From positions 1,736,001-1,800,000 of the forward strand of contig CBDCZQ010000006.1 of assembly GCA_965224575.1 (NCBI GenBank): a stretch of DNA of 64,000 nucleotides, in the 5' to 3' direction. Made by a program: the position numbers and the translations under genes. This document shows, piece by piece, positions 1-9,179 of this stretch (the first letter of the stretch is position 1; the number at the start of each line of letters is the position of its first letter). The notes under the pieces are model-generated. The model was given only the letters and a program-made list of their open reading frames with translations, made no database searches and had not been told where the DNA came from. Source of the DNA: QPIN01 sp965224575 (GTDB lineage Bacteria; Pseudomonadota; Gammaproteobacteria; Methylococcales; Methylomonadaceae).

Positions 1-1138
1 TTAGAATAGTGCCTTTCAATGTTTTGTGTAATGAGTCGCCTTTTAACTGAGGTCGTTTGGGTTTACCTATTTGAGCAGTGATGGATTGTTTGTTTCCCGC
101 ACGTATTAATCCTACTTGGACTTCATCACCTATTTGTAAGAGGCCAATGATATTCCTGATTTGGTGACTACCTTTAACTTTTTTACCATTTAGAGAGACA
201 ATAATATCTCCCGGTTCTATTCCTGCCAAGTCAGCCGCTGAGTTACCCTCTACTTTACTAACCACTGCTCCACGTCTGCTTTTTAAGTCAAATGCCTTGA
301 TAAGCTCAGGGGTTAGATCTTGCGTTGTAACGCCTAATAGCCCTCTTTTAACTTCGCCATGCTCAATCAATGTTTCTTTCAGTGTCATGACCATGTTAGA
401 AGGTATGGCAAAACCGATTCCAACATTTCCTCCGTTAGGAGCAAGAATAGCTGTATTCATCCCAATAAATTCACCTCGTAAATTGACTAATGCCCCACCT
501 GAGTTACCAGGGTTAATTGATGCATCAGTCTGGATAAAATCTTCATAACCCTCAATTCCCAAGCCTGTTCGACCTAATGCGCTAACAATGCCTGAGGTGA
601 CTGTTTGCCCCAGGCCAAAAGGATTGCCTATAGCTACCACAAAGTCACCGACTTTTAATTCGTTTGAATTAGCAATAGGCAATTCAGTCAGGTTTTCCGC
701 TGCAATTTGGATAACAGCAACGTCTGCTTCTGGATCTGTCCCCAACAATTTAGCGTTTAATTGACGTCCATCACTGAGTGTTACCATGATTTGATCTGCT
801 TTATCAATGACATGATTGTTGGTTAACACAAATCCTTGTTGGCTATCAATAATGACACCTGAGCCCAAACTGTTTTTTTGCTGTCTTTGTTGCTTGGGTA
901 ATTGAAAAAAATGTTTAAAAAAAGGATCTTGTAATAGAGGGTTCTCTCTTGTAGTGACATTTTTTGTGGTAGATATGTTAACCACTGCTGGCATACTTTT
1001 TTCTAGCATAGGTGCTAAAGAAGGCAGAGCTTGTCCATTAACATAACCTGGTAATGCCGCATAAGATAATGAGTAGAATGGCAAGAAAAGTGTAGCTAGC
1101 AGAAAAAATTTTAATATGTGAATAAAAATGTGGTTCAT
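1..1138 (-). CDS. degQ: HtrA/Deg-family periplasmic serine protease, partial (3' end outside window)
   Basis: Periplasmic trypsin-like serine protease of the DegP/DegQ/DegS group, which degrades misfolded envelope proteins. Read on the minus strand from ATG at 1138 the frame stays open to the window edge, giving about 379 residues. A hydrophobic signal peptide (about 1-27, ending SYA) precedes the protease domain. The triad is visible as His109 (in TNNHVI), Asp139 (in PEADVAV) and Ser213 (in GNSGG). One PDZ domain follows at about 250-345. Complete DegP/DegQ proteins have about 450-475 residues with two PDZ domains, so the second PDZ probably lies beyond position 1. DegP, DegQ and MucD cannot be told apart here; the symbol is a best guess. 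Confidence 0.93.
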   Translation of the reverse strand, partial: MNHIFIHILKFFLLATLFLPFYSLSYAALPGYVNGQALPSLAPMLEKSMPAVVNISTTKNVTTRENPLLQDPFFKHFFQLPKQQRQQKNSLGSGVIIDSQQGFVLTNNHVIDKADQIMVTLSDGRQLNAKLLGTDPEADVAVIQIAAENLTELPIANSNELKVGDFVVAIGNPFGLGQTVTSGIVSALGRTGLGIEGYEDFIQTDASINPGNSGGALVNLRGEFIGMNTAILAPNGGNVGIGFAIPSNMVMTLKETLIEHGEVKRGLLGVTTQDLTPELIKAFDLKSRRGAVVSKVEGNSAADLAGIEPGDIIVSLNGKKVKGSHQIRNIIGLLQIGDEVQVGLIRAGNKQSITAQIGKPKRPQLKGDSLHKTLKGTIL

Positions 1139-1266
1139 TTTTTCTCCATTAAGAGATTAACTTTAAGTGAATACGATATTGTAGCTGTATTTAATATACT
1201 ATGGGCTAAGGTATGAATTTACAACTTTGTGTGTTTTTATCAATAAAAACAGGTAGTATTACCTTA

Positions 1267-1315
1267 TGGACACCTCCATTAATTTTCTCATCCACAATTA
1301 ATAGAGGCGTCCTTA
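1267..1315. repeat. Family A palindromic repeat, short internally deleted copy
   Basis: Two arms in inverted orientation (GGACACCTCCATTAATT on the left, AATTAATAGAGGCGTCC on the right) flank about 15 bases that match the right-hand interior of the long copy at 47991-48152. This looks like a shortened derivative of that element. A further partial arm (ATTAATAGAGG) at 1338-1348 overlaps the likely ribosome-binding site of the next gene. Confidence 0.8.
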
Positions 1316-1352
1316 TTTGAAATATTATGATTTTAATATTAATAGAGGGATT

Positions 1353-1838
1353 ATGAGAAATTATATTTTAGCAGTATTAATTGTTTCGGCCATAGTGGGA
1401 TGTGGGGTTTCATCAGGAACCAAAGTTATACAAGTACAAAATAAAAAAGTAGAAGTAAAAGTAAAAGACACCTCTGATGAGAGGCCGTGTGTTAAAAACT
1501 TTATTTATAAAGGGAGTTTTTTAGCAGGGCGAACATATAAAACATACGCTTTTATAAAAAATATATCTAAAGAGAAAGCGATGAAGCTCGCTGCTCTTTA
1601 TACAGTTAATGATGGATGGTCAATTATCAATGCTGATAAAGACCTCGGTATTATCAGTGCTTCACAAACAGTGAGCTATGGGAAAGGAAAAGTAGTGCCT
1701 TTGAGTATTGGATTTGAAACTAAGAATGCCGGCGTTAAAATGACAATGACATATTCAACATCAGGTGGTGTGACTTCTCCACTTGAATCAATAAAGAATC
1801 ATTTTTGTTCTACCATTGAAGCGGTAGAGAGTAAATAA
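1353..1838 (+). CDS. Small hypothetical lipoprotein
   Basis: I do not recognise the family. The start is placed at ATG 1353 because AGAGGGA lies just upstream and because it puts a typical lipoprotein signal at the N-terminus: a short hydrophobic stretch ending in a lipobox with Cys17 (AIVGC). A TTG 36 bases upstream is in frame but would spoil the signal. The mature part, about 145 residues, is lysine-rich at first and then beta-strand-like, with no catalytic motif that I can see. It is probably lipid-anchored in the envelope. It stands alone, divergent from the Deg protease and convergent with fliW. Function unknown. Confidence 0.75.
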   Translation: MRNYILAVLIVSAIVGCGVSSGTKVIQVQNKKVEVKVKDTSDERPCVKNFIYKGSFLAGRTYKTYAFIKNISKEKAMKLAALYTVNDGWSIINADKDLGIISASQTVSYGKGKVVPLSIGFETKNAGVKMTMTYSTSGGVTSPLESIKNHFCSTIEAVESK

Positions 1839-1918
1839 GATAAATAGCTAAATACTAGAATTTATCAGCACTACTAAATTATTATGGGCTGGTTTTTAAA
1901 TTCAATTAACTTGCGCTA

Positions 1919-2380
1919 TTAAGTTTCTGTTACTTCAATTTCATTATTTTTTTCAGTATAAGTTATGCTCTGTTCTACTTTAGCCATCGTTTTTTGAATA
2001 CCGATTCGTTTTTCAATATTAATAAGCAGTGGTGATTTAATAGAGCCTTTAACTGTTGGCAGATTTGGTTCGCTTGAATTTTTATCTTTATGAAGGATCA
2101 ACAGGATTAATAACTCATCAGTAGGTTGCATGTCTAAAGTTGAAACCTCTTCATCTGTGAGTAAAAATTGATAATTGATATTAAAGTTAGATGGATGTGC
2201 AACTGAAAACGCTATATTTTCATCTGTTGTAGATTGGAGTAAAAAAACTATTGTATTGTCTTCTTGATGGAATAGCTGGAATTGGGTCTGGTCTTCAAAA
2301 CCTGGTATGCCTTTTGGAAAGCTAATGATTGTATCTGAGTTGATTTGCTGCTCGCCGAAAGCTTTAGATTTGATTTCCAT
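1919..2380 (-). CDS. fliW: Flagellar assembly factor FliW
   Basis: FliW is a small cytoplasmic protein that binds flagellin and, in organisms where it has been studied, antagonises the translational regulator CsrA. The family signature near the N-terminus (SFPKGIPGFED) is clear, followed by the usual alternating beta-strand pattern including the segment EEVSTLDMQPTDELLILLIL. The start chosen is ATG 2380, giving 153 residues, the usual family length. An in-frame upstream start at 2443 would add 21 hydrophobic residues not typical of FliW. No other flagellar gene is in the window, so this is an orphan copy here; its flagellin and CsrA partners must be elsewhere or absent. Confidence 0.88.
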   Translation of the reverse strand: MEIKSKAFGEQQINSDTIISFPKGIPGFEDQTQFQLFHQEDNTIVFLLQSTTDENIAFSVAHPSNFNINYQFLLTDEEVSTLDMQPTDELLILLILHKDKNSSEPNLPTVKGSIKSPLLINIEKRIGIQKTMAKVEQSITYTEKNNEIEVTET

Positions 2381-2595
2381 AGAGTATTTCCTAAAAATTA
2401 AGAATAATAAACTTAAATATATATCATTTAACAATATTTTCAAGGAAGATATTGATTTGTAACTGTTATTTTTAATATTGATTGGTTGTCTGGTTTAGTA
2501 CTCATAAGGCTTGCGAGTTTTTATAGAGTATTTCATTGAAAGATATAAAATACTCTCCATTGCATCAATTGTTTGTTGTGTGTATTCTGCAATAC

Positions 2596-3063
2596 ATGCA
2601 AATACATTTAATCTCGGTTGGAAACCGGATGCCTAGTTGGGTTCAGCAAGGCTTTAACGAATATGCGAAGCGAATGCCTAGAGATTGCGAAGTGGTGCTT
2701 AAAGAGGTTTTACCGGGTAAGCGTAGTAAAAATAGTGATCTTAAAAGAATCGTAAGAGATGAAGGTGAACGGATGATTCATGCTCTTTCTACTAAATCGC
2801 ATGTGGTGACTTTGGATATTCCTGGTAAACCTTGGACGACACCAGAACTTGCAAAAGCGATGAGTAGATGGATGGAAAGTGGTCAAAACATTGCCTTGAT
2901 GGTTGGAGGGCCAGAAGGATTATCAGATTCCGTTAAAGAATTAGCGAGGGAATCATGGAGCCTCTCTAAATTAACCTTACCCCACCCTTTAGTTCGGGTT
3001 CTTGTTGCTGAGCAATTATACCGAGCCTGGAGCATCCTTAATAACCACCCCTATCATCGATGA
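2596..3063 (+). CDS. rlmH: 23S rRNA pseudouridine(1915) N3-methyltransferase RlmH
   Basis: RlmH is a SPOUT-class methyltransferase that modifies pseudouridine 1915 in helix 69 of 23S rRNA using S-adenosylmethionine. The start at ATG 2596 (MQIHLISVGNRMP) gives 155 residues, equal to the E. coli protein; an in-frame upstream TTG would add 20 unlikely residues. The SAM-binding knot region is recognisable as GGPEGLSDSVK, and the C-terminus ends RAWSILNNHPYHR, very close to the family's conserved tail. It overlaps maf by four bases (ATGA), so the two are translationally coupled. The usual upstream partners nadD and rsfS are missing here. Confidence 0.96.
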   Translation: MQIHLISVGNRMPSWVQQGFNEYAKRMPRDCEVVLKEVLPGKRSKNSDLKRIVRDEGERMIHALSTKSHVVTLDIPGKPWTTPELAKAMSRWMESGQNIALMVGGPEGLSDSVKELARESWSLSKLTLPHPLVRVLVAEQLYRAWSILNNHPYHR

Positions 3064-3656
3064 AAAAACAATTGATTTTGGCTTCTGCTTCTCCTCGAAG
3101 AAAAGAATTGTTGGATCAAATTGGTGTCAGATATATTGTTCACCCAGTAGATATTGATGAGACGCCAAACCAGGCAGAAGTAGCTAAAGATTATGTAATT
3201 AGAGTAGCAGCTGAAAAATCAAAGACTTGTTTTGAAGCTATTGATAGTTCATTACCCGTATTGGCAGCTGATACTAGTGTTGTCATAGATGGACAGGTTT
3301 TAGGTAAACCAGAAAACGAAGCACATGCAAAGGAGATGATGAAACAGCTTTCAGGGAGAACACATATTGTTTATAGTGCAGTTTCATTAAGAATTAGTGA
3401 TTACGAAATTGAGACAAAGCATTTTCAGGCATTGAGTTTAACCGAAGTAAGTTTTAGAAAAATAACTTCAACCGAGATTAAGAGGTACTGGCAAACGGGT
3501 GAACCACAGGGGAAAGCAGGCGGTTATGCAATACAGGGATTAGCAAGTATTTTTGTACAATCAATTAATGGAAGTTTTTCCGGTGTCGTTGGTTTACCGT
3601 TATTTGAAACAGCAGAGTTATTATCTAAACAGGGAATAATAATAAGTAATGAGTGA
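3060..3656 (+). CDS. maf: Maf-like nucleoside triphosphate pyrophosphatase
   Basis: Maf-family proteins hydrolyse nucleoside triphosphates, often modified or pyrimidine ones, to monophosphate and pyrophosphate. The 198-residue product has the N-terminal signature LILASASPRRKELL, the catalytic region LAADTSVV and the GKP motif, and matches the length of E. coli YhdE (the dTTP/UTP pyrophosphatase subgroup). It overlaps rlmH by four bases and rng by eight, so rlmH-maf-rng behave as one translational unit. Assignment to the dTTP/UTP subgroup rests on synteny and overall resemblance; substrate specificity is inference. Confidence 0.94.
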   Translation: MKKQLILASASPRRKELLDQIGVRYIVHPVDIDETPNQAEVAKDYVIRVAAEKSKTCFEAIDSSLPVLAADTSVVIDGQVLGKPENEAHAKEMMKQLSGRTHIVYSAVSLRISDYEIETKHFQALSLTEVSFRKITSTEIKRYWQTGEPQGKAGGYAIQGLASIFVQSINGSFSGVVGLPLFETAELLSKQGIIISNE

Positions 3657-5103
3657 AGAAATTTTAATAAATGTAACCCCACCTGAAACAAGGGTAGCGG
3701 TGATAGAAAACGGTGTTCTTCAAGAGTTATTTATTGAACGTGAAAATAAAAAAGGTTTAGTGGGTAATATTTATAAGGGTGAAGTTTGTCGGGTATTACC
3801 TGGAATGCAAGCTGCATTTGTTGATATAGGACTTGACCGTGCAGCATTTCTTCATTTGTCTGATTTTAGTAATAAAGAACTTGAGCGTCGGGGGTCTGAA
3901 CAGATAGAGCATTATCTTCGTGAAGGGCAAATGGTGGTTGTTCAGGTAACCAAAGGTCCATTGGGTACAAAAGGGGCTCGATTAACGACAGAAATTTCTA
4001 TTCCATCTAGGTTTCAGGTTTACATGCCTTTTGCAACCAATTCAGGTGTTTCTCAAAGAATTGAATGTTCTAAAGAAAGAAGCAGGCTGAAAGCTTGTAT
4101 AGAAAAATTTCAAGAAAGCCATGAAAGTGGAGGATTTATTGCAAGGACTGCGGCTGAATGTATTGAAGAGCATATGATGATTTCTGATATGCTTTTTTTG
4201 ACCAAATTATGGGAGGGAATTTCTGAAAAAATAAGTTCATCTGATGTTAAAGCATTGATTCATGAAGACTTATCATTGAGCATTCGTACATTACGAGATT
4301 TATATAATGAGGGTATTGAAAGGATAAGAGTCGATTCTAGAGAAACGCATGAAAAACTTATTGCTTTTGCAGAAATTTTTGTTCCAGAAATTGTACCTGT
4401 CATTGAACTTTATACCGGTGAATGTCCTGTATTCGATATTTATAATGTTGAAGATGAAATTACTCGAGCATTAGGTAGAAAAATAAACTTAAAGTCTGGA
4501 GGTCATTTAGTGTTTGATCAGACGGAAGCGATGACAACTGTAGATGTAAATACAGGAGGATATGTTGGCGGCAGGAATTTAGAGGAGACAATTTTCAAAA
4601 CTAACCTGGAAGCGACCAAAACTATTCCTAGACAGCTAAGGCTACGTAATTTAGGAGGTATTATTATTATTGATTTTATCGACATGCAAAGTGCAGTCCA
4701 TAAAAAACAGGTTTTAGATGCACTTCAAGCAAATTTAGATAAAGATCATGCTAAAAATAAGATTACAGAAGTCTCTGCTCTTGGCTTGGTTGAAATGAAA
4801 CGCAAAAGAACGCGAGAAAGCTTGGAACACATACTTTGTGAGCCTTGTAGTGCTTGTGGAGGGAGAGGTGTATTAAAAACAGCTGAATCTATGTGTCTGG
4901 AAATCTTTAGAGAGATTATTAGGGAGGTAAGGCAATATAATGTTCAAACGCTATTGGTACTTGCGTCTCATGGTGTTGTAGAGATGTTGCTGGACGAAGA
5001 AGCGGATATGTTAGCAGAATTAGAACTATTTTTAGATGTACAGATTAAATTTAGACCTGAAGCGGAATACAATCAGGAACAGTATGACGTTGTTTTATTA
5101 TAG
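3649..5103 (+). CDS. rng: Ribonuclease G
   Basis: RNase G is the shorter relative of RNase E. It is a 5'-end-sensing endoribonuclease that matures the 5' end of 16S rRNA and decays some mRNAs. The 484-residue product has an S1 RNA-binding domain (about 38-120), then the RNase E/G catalytic domain. Asp299 (TTVDVNTGG) and Asp342 (IIIIDFIDM) are 43 residues apart, the same spacing as the magnesium-binding aspartates of RNase E. Cys400 and Cys403 form the zinc-link. There is no C-terminal degradosome scaffold, which separates it from RNase E. The stop codon TAG (5101-5103) overlaps a family A repeat half-site. Confidence 0.97.
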   Translation: MSEEILINVTPPETRVAVIENGVLQELFIERENKKGLVGNIYKGEVCRVLPGMQAAFVDIGLDRAAFLHLSDFSNKELERRGSEQIEHYLREGQMVVVQVTKGPLGTKGARLTTEISIPSRFQVYMPFATNSGVSQRIECSKERSRLKACIEKFQESHESGGFIARTAAECIEEHMMISDMLFLTKLWEGISEKISSSDVKALIHEDLSLSIRTLRDLYNEGIERIRVDSRETHEKLIAFAEIFVPEIVPVIELYTGECPVFDIYNVEDEITRALGRKINLKSGGHLVFDQTEAMTTVDVNTGGYVGGRNLEETIFKTNLEATKTIPRQLRLRNLGGIIIIDFIDMQSAVHKKQVLDALQANLDKDHAKNKITEVSALGLVEMKRKRTRESLEHILCEPCSACGGRGVLKTAESMCLEIFREIIREVRQYNVQTLLVLASHGVVEMLLDEEADMLAELELFLDVQIKFRPEAEYNQEQYDVVLL

Positions 5104-5115
5104 GCGCCCTTAAAG
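5102..5115. repeat. Family A repeat half-site at the rng stop codon
   Basis: The sequence AGGCGCCCTTAAAG equals the outer end of the family A repeat arm and begins inside the rng stop codon TAG. The remaining intergenic stretch to 5279 shows a weak five-base hairpin (ACCCA/TGGGT, about 5137-5156) and nothing else I can name. Confidence 0.5.
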
Positions 5116-5279
5116 CCCGAGTAATTAAAAAACATCACCCAGCCACTAACGTGGGTCTTTATGAAATACTAGAACTTTTGAGCAGAATGCCCGCTAGCAG
5201 AGGATAACCGTAGATAGGATAACAACGGTGATATTTTGAGGATACTTACTGAACTTACTTGAATTTATAGATATTAATA

Positions 5280-8200
5280 GTGATACACCACATAACATTT
5301 TTTACACGGCATTTGTTGTTCTGGTCTTTAATTTTTTTTGCAATTGTCATAAGTTCCATAAGGCTTTTTATTTTAGGTGTAGAGGAATATAAAACAGATT
5401 TAGAGAACAAAATTTATGAACTGACTTCCATTCCAGTTGAAATTGGAATTTTGAAAGCGAATATGCGAGGAATTGACCCTGAAGTCATTCTAAAAAAGAT
5501 TAAAATAGCCACCGAAAATGATCAGCCTATTCAACTTGAAGAAGTTAGAGTGGGGCTAAACCTAGTTAAATTACTTATTACGCGTCAAATTTTGCCCTCA
5601 AGCAGGTTAACTTTAGTGGGTGCTAAATTATCAATCATAAGAAATAAAGATGGAAGTTTGTCAGTTGTTGGTTTGGATAGTGATAAATCTAAGCAACCTC
5701 TTTGGTTATTAAATGGTGGACAATATGAGGTTTTAAAAAGTGAAATTACCTGGTTAGATAAGACTAGAAATACCCCGCCAATTACCTTTAAAAATGTTGA
5801 TGTTTTGATAAAAAATAATAGGGAGGATCATGCGCATGAGCTTCACCTTGTTAGTCAATTACCAGAGCAATATGGCAAGAATATAAGAGTCTCTATGGAT
5901 ATTCGAGGGGATATTTTAGAGTTTGAAAAGTTAGATGGTCGAGTCTATGTTGAAGCTGACGAAGTATTTTTTTCTGAGGTTTTAAACGATTTTTTACATA
6001 CAAATTTAGACCTTGCCGAGACTATAAAAATCACAGATGGTGAAGCCAAAGGAAAAGGGAATTTAAAAATATGGAGCCATTGGCAAGAATCTAAGGTGAC
6101 TGCTCTGGCAGGCATTATTCAGGTTGAAGATGTTATTCTACATAAGCATCAAAAGACGGTTGATATTAAATCGCTAAACACAGAATTTATAGGTTCTATT
6201 CTAGCTGATGGTTGGAAATTTAGTGTTAACCAATGTGATCTTAAAACAAAAAATCAACACTGGCCAGATACAGAATTCAGTTTTTCTAGCAATAAAGATT
6301 TTACTCGCCTAACCACTTTAATTACCCAATTAGATTTGCATGAATTAACTGAGTTGATTGGTTTTTTTTCGCCTTTCGAAAAAAAACAGCAGGAACTTAT
6401 TGCTGATTTAGAGATTAAAGGTGTTATCAAGAATTTTTCTATTGATGCAAATTTAAAAAGTAATCGTTTTTCTTTTAAAGGAGATTTTGATAATTTTTTT
6501 ACCTATGCACATTTGAAGATACCACAAATTGAAAATTTGACGGGTAGCATATGGGGTAATAATAATCAAGGAAAGATCAGTTTAAATACAAAAAAAGGTG
6601 CGATATATTTCCCTAAATTATTCAGACAACCTTTTTTAATTGAAGACTTATATGGTCAGCTTGAGTGGCAACAAAAACAGGATGAATGGAAAATCCAATC
6701 AAAATCTCTGATTGCTGAGAATAAAGATATACATACTGAAACCCGGCTGGTTTTAATCATTCCTAAAAGTGATCAATCTATTTTTATGGATTTACACACT
6801 TCTTTTGCCAATGTGAATGACGTTAGTTCATTATCAACCTATTATCCAGTGGGTATTATGAAAAGAAAGTCCATTAAATGGTTGGATAAAGCGTTTGTAT
6901 CAGGGCAAATTGAGCAAGGTGGAATATTGGTTTATGGTGAGATGAAGCACTTTCCCTTTCTTAAAGGGCAGGGCGTATTTGAAGCATTGATTAATGCTTC
7001 AGATGTGGAGTTAAATTTTTCTCCTGATTGGCCAAATTTAACTCATGGTGCTGCTGAAATTTTATTTTTAAAAAATGGTCTGGAAGCCGATATTGACCAT
7101 GCAAAACTTGAGCATTTAAAAATAAAGAATGCGGCAGTAAAGATTCCTTCTTTTAAAAAAAGCAACCATTTATTTGTGAAAGGTAATGCAGAAGGTCGTA
7201 TTGCGGATGCTTTAAGTTTTTTACAACAAACACCCATTAATATTAATAAAGGTGTTGATAAATTTATTGATGCAATTGATTCAGAAGGTAATGCAAAAGT
7301 TGAATTAGATTTAAAGGTGCCTATGAAAAAACATGCTGTTCCTAAAGTTAATGGAGTGGCACATTTTAACAATGCAAATTTGACAGTAAAGTCTGTAAAT
7401 TTGAATATTGAAGAATTGACAGGTAATTTAAGTATTACCGAAAAGGGATTGTTCAGTAATAACTTAACAGCTAAAACCTTAGGCTATCCTATTGGGATAA
7501 CAATTGATTATGATAAGCTTAAAACAAGTATTAATATAAACGGGGTTACGGATAGTCAGGAGTTAAAGAAACAGTTCAGTTTTTTAGACAAAGATTTTAT
7601 AAAAGATAATCCTGTGAATGGTTCAACCCCTTATAATATAATTGTAGATTTGCCATCAGTAGAAAATATCTCTCCTAAAATTAATCTTAAATCCAGTTTG
7701 GCTGGAATGCTGATTGAATTGCCTGGTGGTTTACAAAAAACAGCAGAACAAGAAAAGTCTTTGCTGATTAATATGGCATTGAAAGAAGGGAATTTTTTTC
7801 CGCTTAAAATAAACTACAATGATCAAATAAGAGCCGCAGTACGTTTTAATAAACAAGAGAAATTAGTCCATTCCGCTCAAATTGTTTATGGACAACATGA
7901 AGCTCTTGCTCCTGAACAAAAAGGGTTGAATATTCGAGTTGATCAAGAAATTTTAGATGCATCTGAATGGTTGCCTTTTGTAACGCAACCATTAAATAGT
8001 AAACAGAGTGATGAAAATAGTAAAGAAGACTCAGAGTTGGAGCTCAATAAAATTAGTTTAAAGGCAGGGAAATTACTATGGAAAGGGAAAGAACAAGGAG
8101 CCTTAGAATTAGAATTGAAAAATGCAGAAAATCAATGGAATGGAAATGTTTTGTCTTCTATTGTCAAAGGTACTTTTGTCATTCCTCATCAGAAAACTAA

Positions 8201-9179
8201 AGCAGATAAAATTATATTAAAACTTGATAGGCTAGATTTGTCGGGATTGGTGCAACTAAATAAAAGTAGTTCTGGTGAAATTATAGAGCAAGATATGCCC
8301 ATTGTTGAGATCAGTAGTAAACACTTATTGTGGAATAAGGTTGATTTAGGGACGCTTAAAATTGAATCAGAAATGGCGGTAGATGGAGTCAGGTTTAGTA
8401 AAATTGATGTTATTTCAAATAATCTTAAAATTAAACTTAAAGCTAATTGGATAAAGTTAGATAATTATAATGGAACTGAGTTATCAGGAGCTGTGAGTTC
8501 AGGGGATTTTGGTAAGACTCTATCTCAACTAAACATAACAGATGATTTGAAAGATGCTCAAGGGGCTGTGGATATTAATGCAGAATGGACTGGCTTACCT
8601 TATCAATTTTCTTTTCATCAAGCTTCAGCAGAGTTAGGTCTACAGTTAAAAGAGGGGCGAATTTCAAGTATTGAACCTGGGATCGGTCGTTTTTTAGGGC
8701 TTGTTGCAATGGAACAGTGGCTAAAACGGTTGAAGTTTGATTATGGAGATATGTATAAGCAAGGGTTAAGTTTTAATAAAATAACAGGGAGTTTTAAGAT
8801 TAATAATGGAATAATGACGACTAATGATTTATTGATTGATGCAATTCCAGCCCATATTTCCATGAAAGGTGAAGTGGATTTGCTTAATAAAACACTTGAT
8901 CACAAAGTTAAGGTTGTCCCTAAAAGTTCAGCTGCAATACCCATTGCTGGTACAATTGTAGGTGGCATTGCAGGAGCTATTACCCAAGTCTTAGATAAGG
9001 ATTATACAGATGGGTATTTTTTTAGTTCAAACTATAGTATCACTGGTCAATGGGATGATATCAAGGTGATACCTCTGCATGCCCAAGATGGAATTTTAAA
9101 TAAAACATGGTCTGGGTTAACAAATTCAACCGCTCAGAGTAAAACCGTAAAAGCTAAAAGAGAAAAGAGGCAACAATGA
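5280..9179 (+). CDS. yhdP: YhdP-like AsmA-family envelope protein (TIGR02099 type)
   Basis: Very large (1299-residue) single-pass inner-membrane protein with a long periplasmic region. E. coli YhdP (1266 residues) is one of the AsmA-like bridge proteins that move phospholipids to the outer membrane. One N-terminal membrane segment (about 8-32) is followed by long beta-rich repeats and a C-terminal AsmA-like block (GIGRFLGLVAMEQWLKRL and following). The C-terminal tail (about 1275-1299) is basic. The start is a GTG at 5280 with a weak ribosome-binding site, so the exact N-terminus is uncertain. The order rng-yhdP followed by tldD is conserved in gammaproteobacteria. It overlaps the next gene by four bases. 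Confidence 0.93.
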   Translation: MIHHITFFTRHLLFWSLIFFAIVISSIRLFILGVEEYKTDLENKIYELTSIPVEIGILKANMRGIDPEVILKKIKIATENDQPIQLEEVRVGLNLVKLLITRQILPSSRLTLVGAKLSIIRNKDGSLSVVGLDSDKSKQPLWLLNGGQYEVLKSEITWLDKTRNTPPITFKNVDVLIKNNREDHAHELHLVSQLPEQYGKNIRVSMDIRGDILEFEKLDGRVYVEADEVFFSEVLNDFLHTNLDLAETIKITDGEAKGKGNLKIWSHWQESKVTALAGIIQVEDVILHKHQKTVDIKSLNTEFIGSILADGWKFSVNQCDLKTKNQHWPDTEFSFSSNKDFTRLTTLITQLDLHELTELIGFFSPFEKKQQELIADLEIKGVIKNFSIDANLKSNRFSFKGDFDNFFTYAHLKIPQIENLTGSIWGNNNQGKISLNTKKGAIYFPKLFRQPFLIEDLYGQLEWQQKQDEWKIQSKSLIAENKDIHTETRLVLIIPKSDQSIFMDLHTSFANVNDVSSLSTYYPVGIMKRKSIKWLDKAFVSGQIEQGGILVYGEMKHFPFLKGQGVFEALINASDVELNFSPDWPNLTHGAAEILFLKNGLEADIDHAKLEHLKIKNAAVKIPSFKKSNHLFVKGNAEGRIADALSFLQQTPININKGVDKFIDAIDSEGNAKVELDLKVPMKKHAVPKVNGVAHFNNANLTVKSVNLNIEELTGNLSITEKGLFSNNLTAKTLGYPIGITIDYDKLKTSININGVTDSQELKKQFSFLDKDFIKDNPVNGSTPYNIIVDLPSVENISPKINLKSSLAGMLIELPGGLQKTAEQEKSLLINMALKEGNFFPLKINYNDQIRAAVRFNKQEKLVHSAQIVYGQHEALAPEQKGLNIRVDQEILDASEWLPFVTQPLNSKQSDENSKEDSELELNKISLKAGKLLWKGKEQGALELELKNAENQWNGNVLSSIVKGTFVIPHQKTKADKIILKLDRLDLSGLVQLNKSSSGEIIEQDMPIVEISSKHLLWNKVDLGTLKIESEMAVDGVRFSKIDVISNNLKIKLKANWIKLDNYNGTELSGAVSSGDFGKTLSQLNITDDLKDAQGAVDINAEWTGLPYQFSFHQASAELGLQLKEGRISSIEPGIGRFLGLVAMEQWLKRLKFDYGDMYKQGLSFNKITGSFKINNGIMTTNDLLIDAIPAHISMKGEVDLLNKTLDHKVKVVPKSSAAIPIAGTIVGGIAGAITQVLDKDYTDGYFFSSNYSITGQWDDIKVIPLHAQDGILNKTWSGLTNSTAQSKTVKAKREKRQQ

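Noticed and set aside
7043..7372. Open frame of 109 codons on the minus strand within yhdP
   Set aside because: It lies wholly inside a strongly supported gene on the other strand and its product resembles no family.
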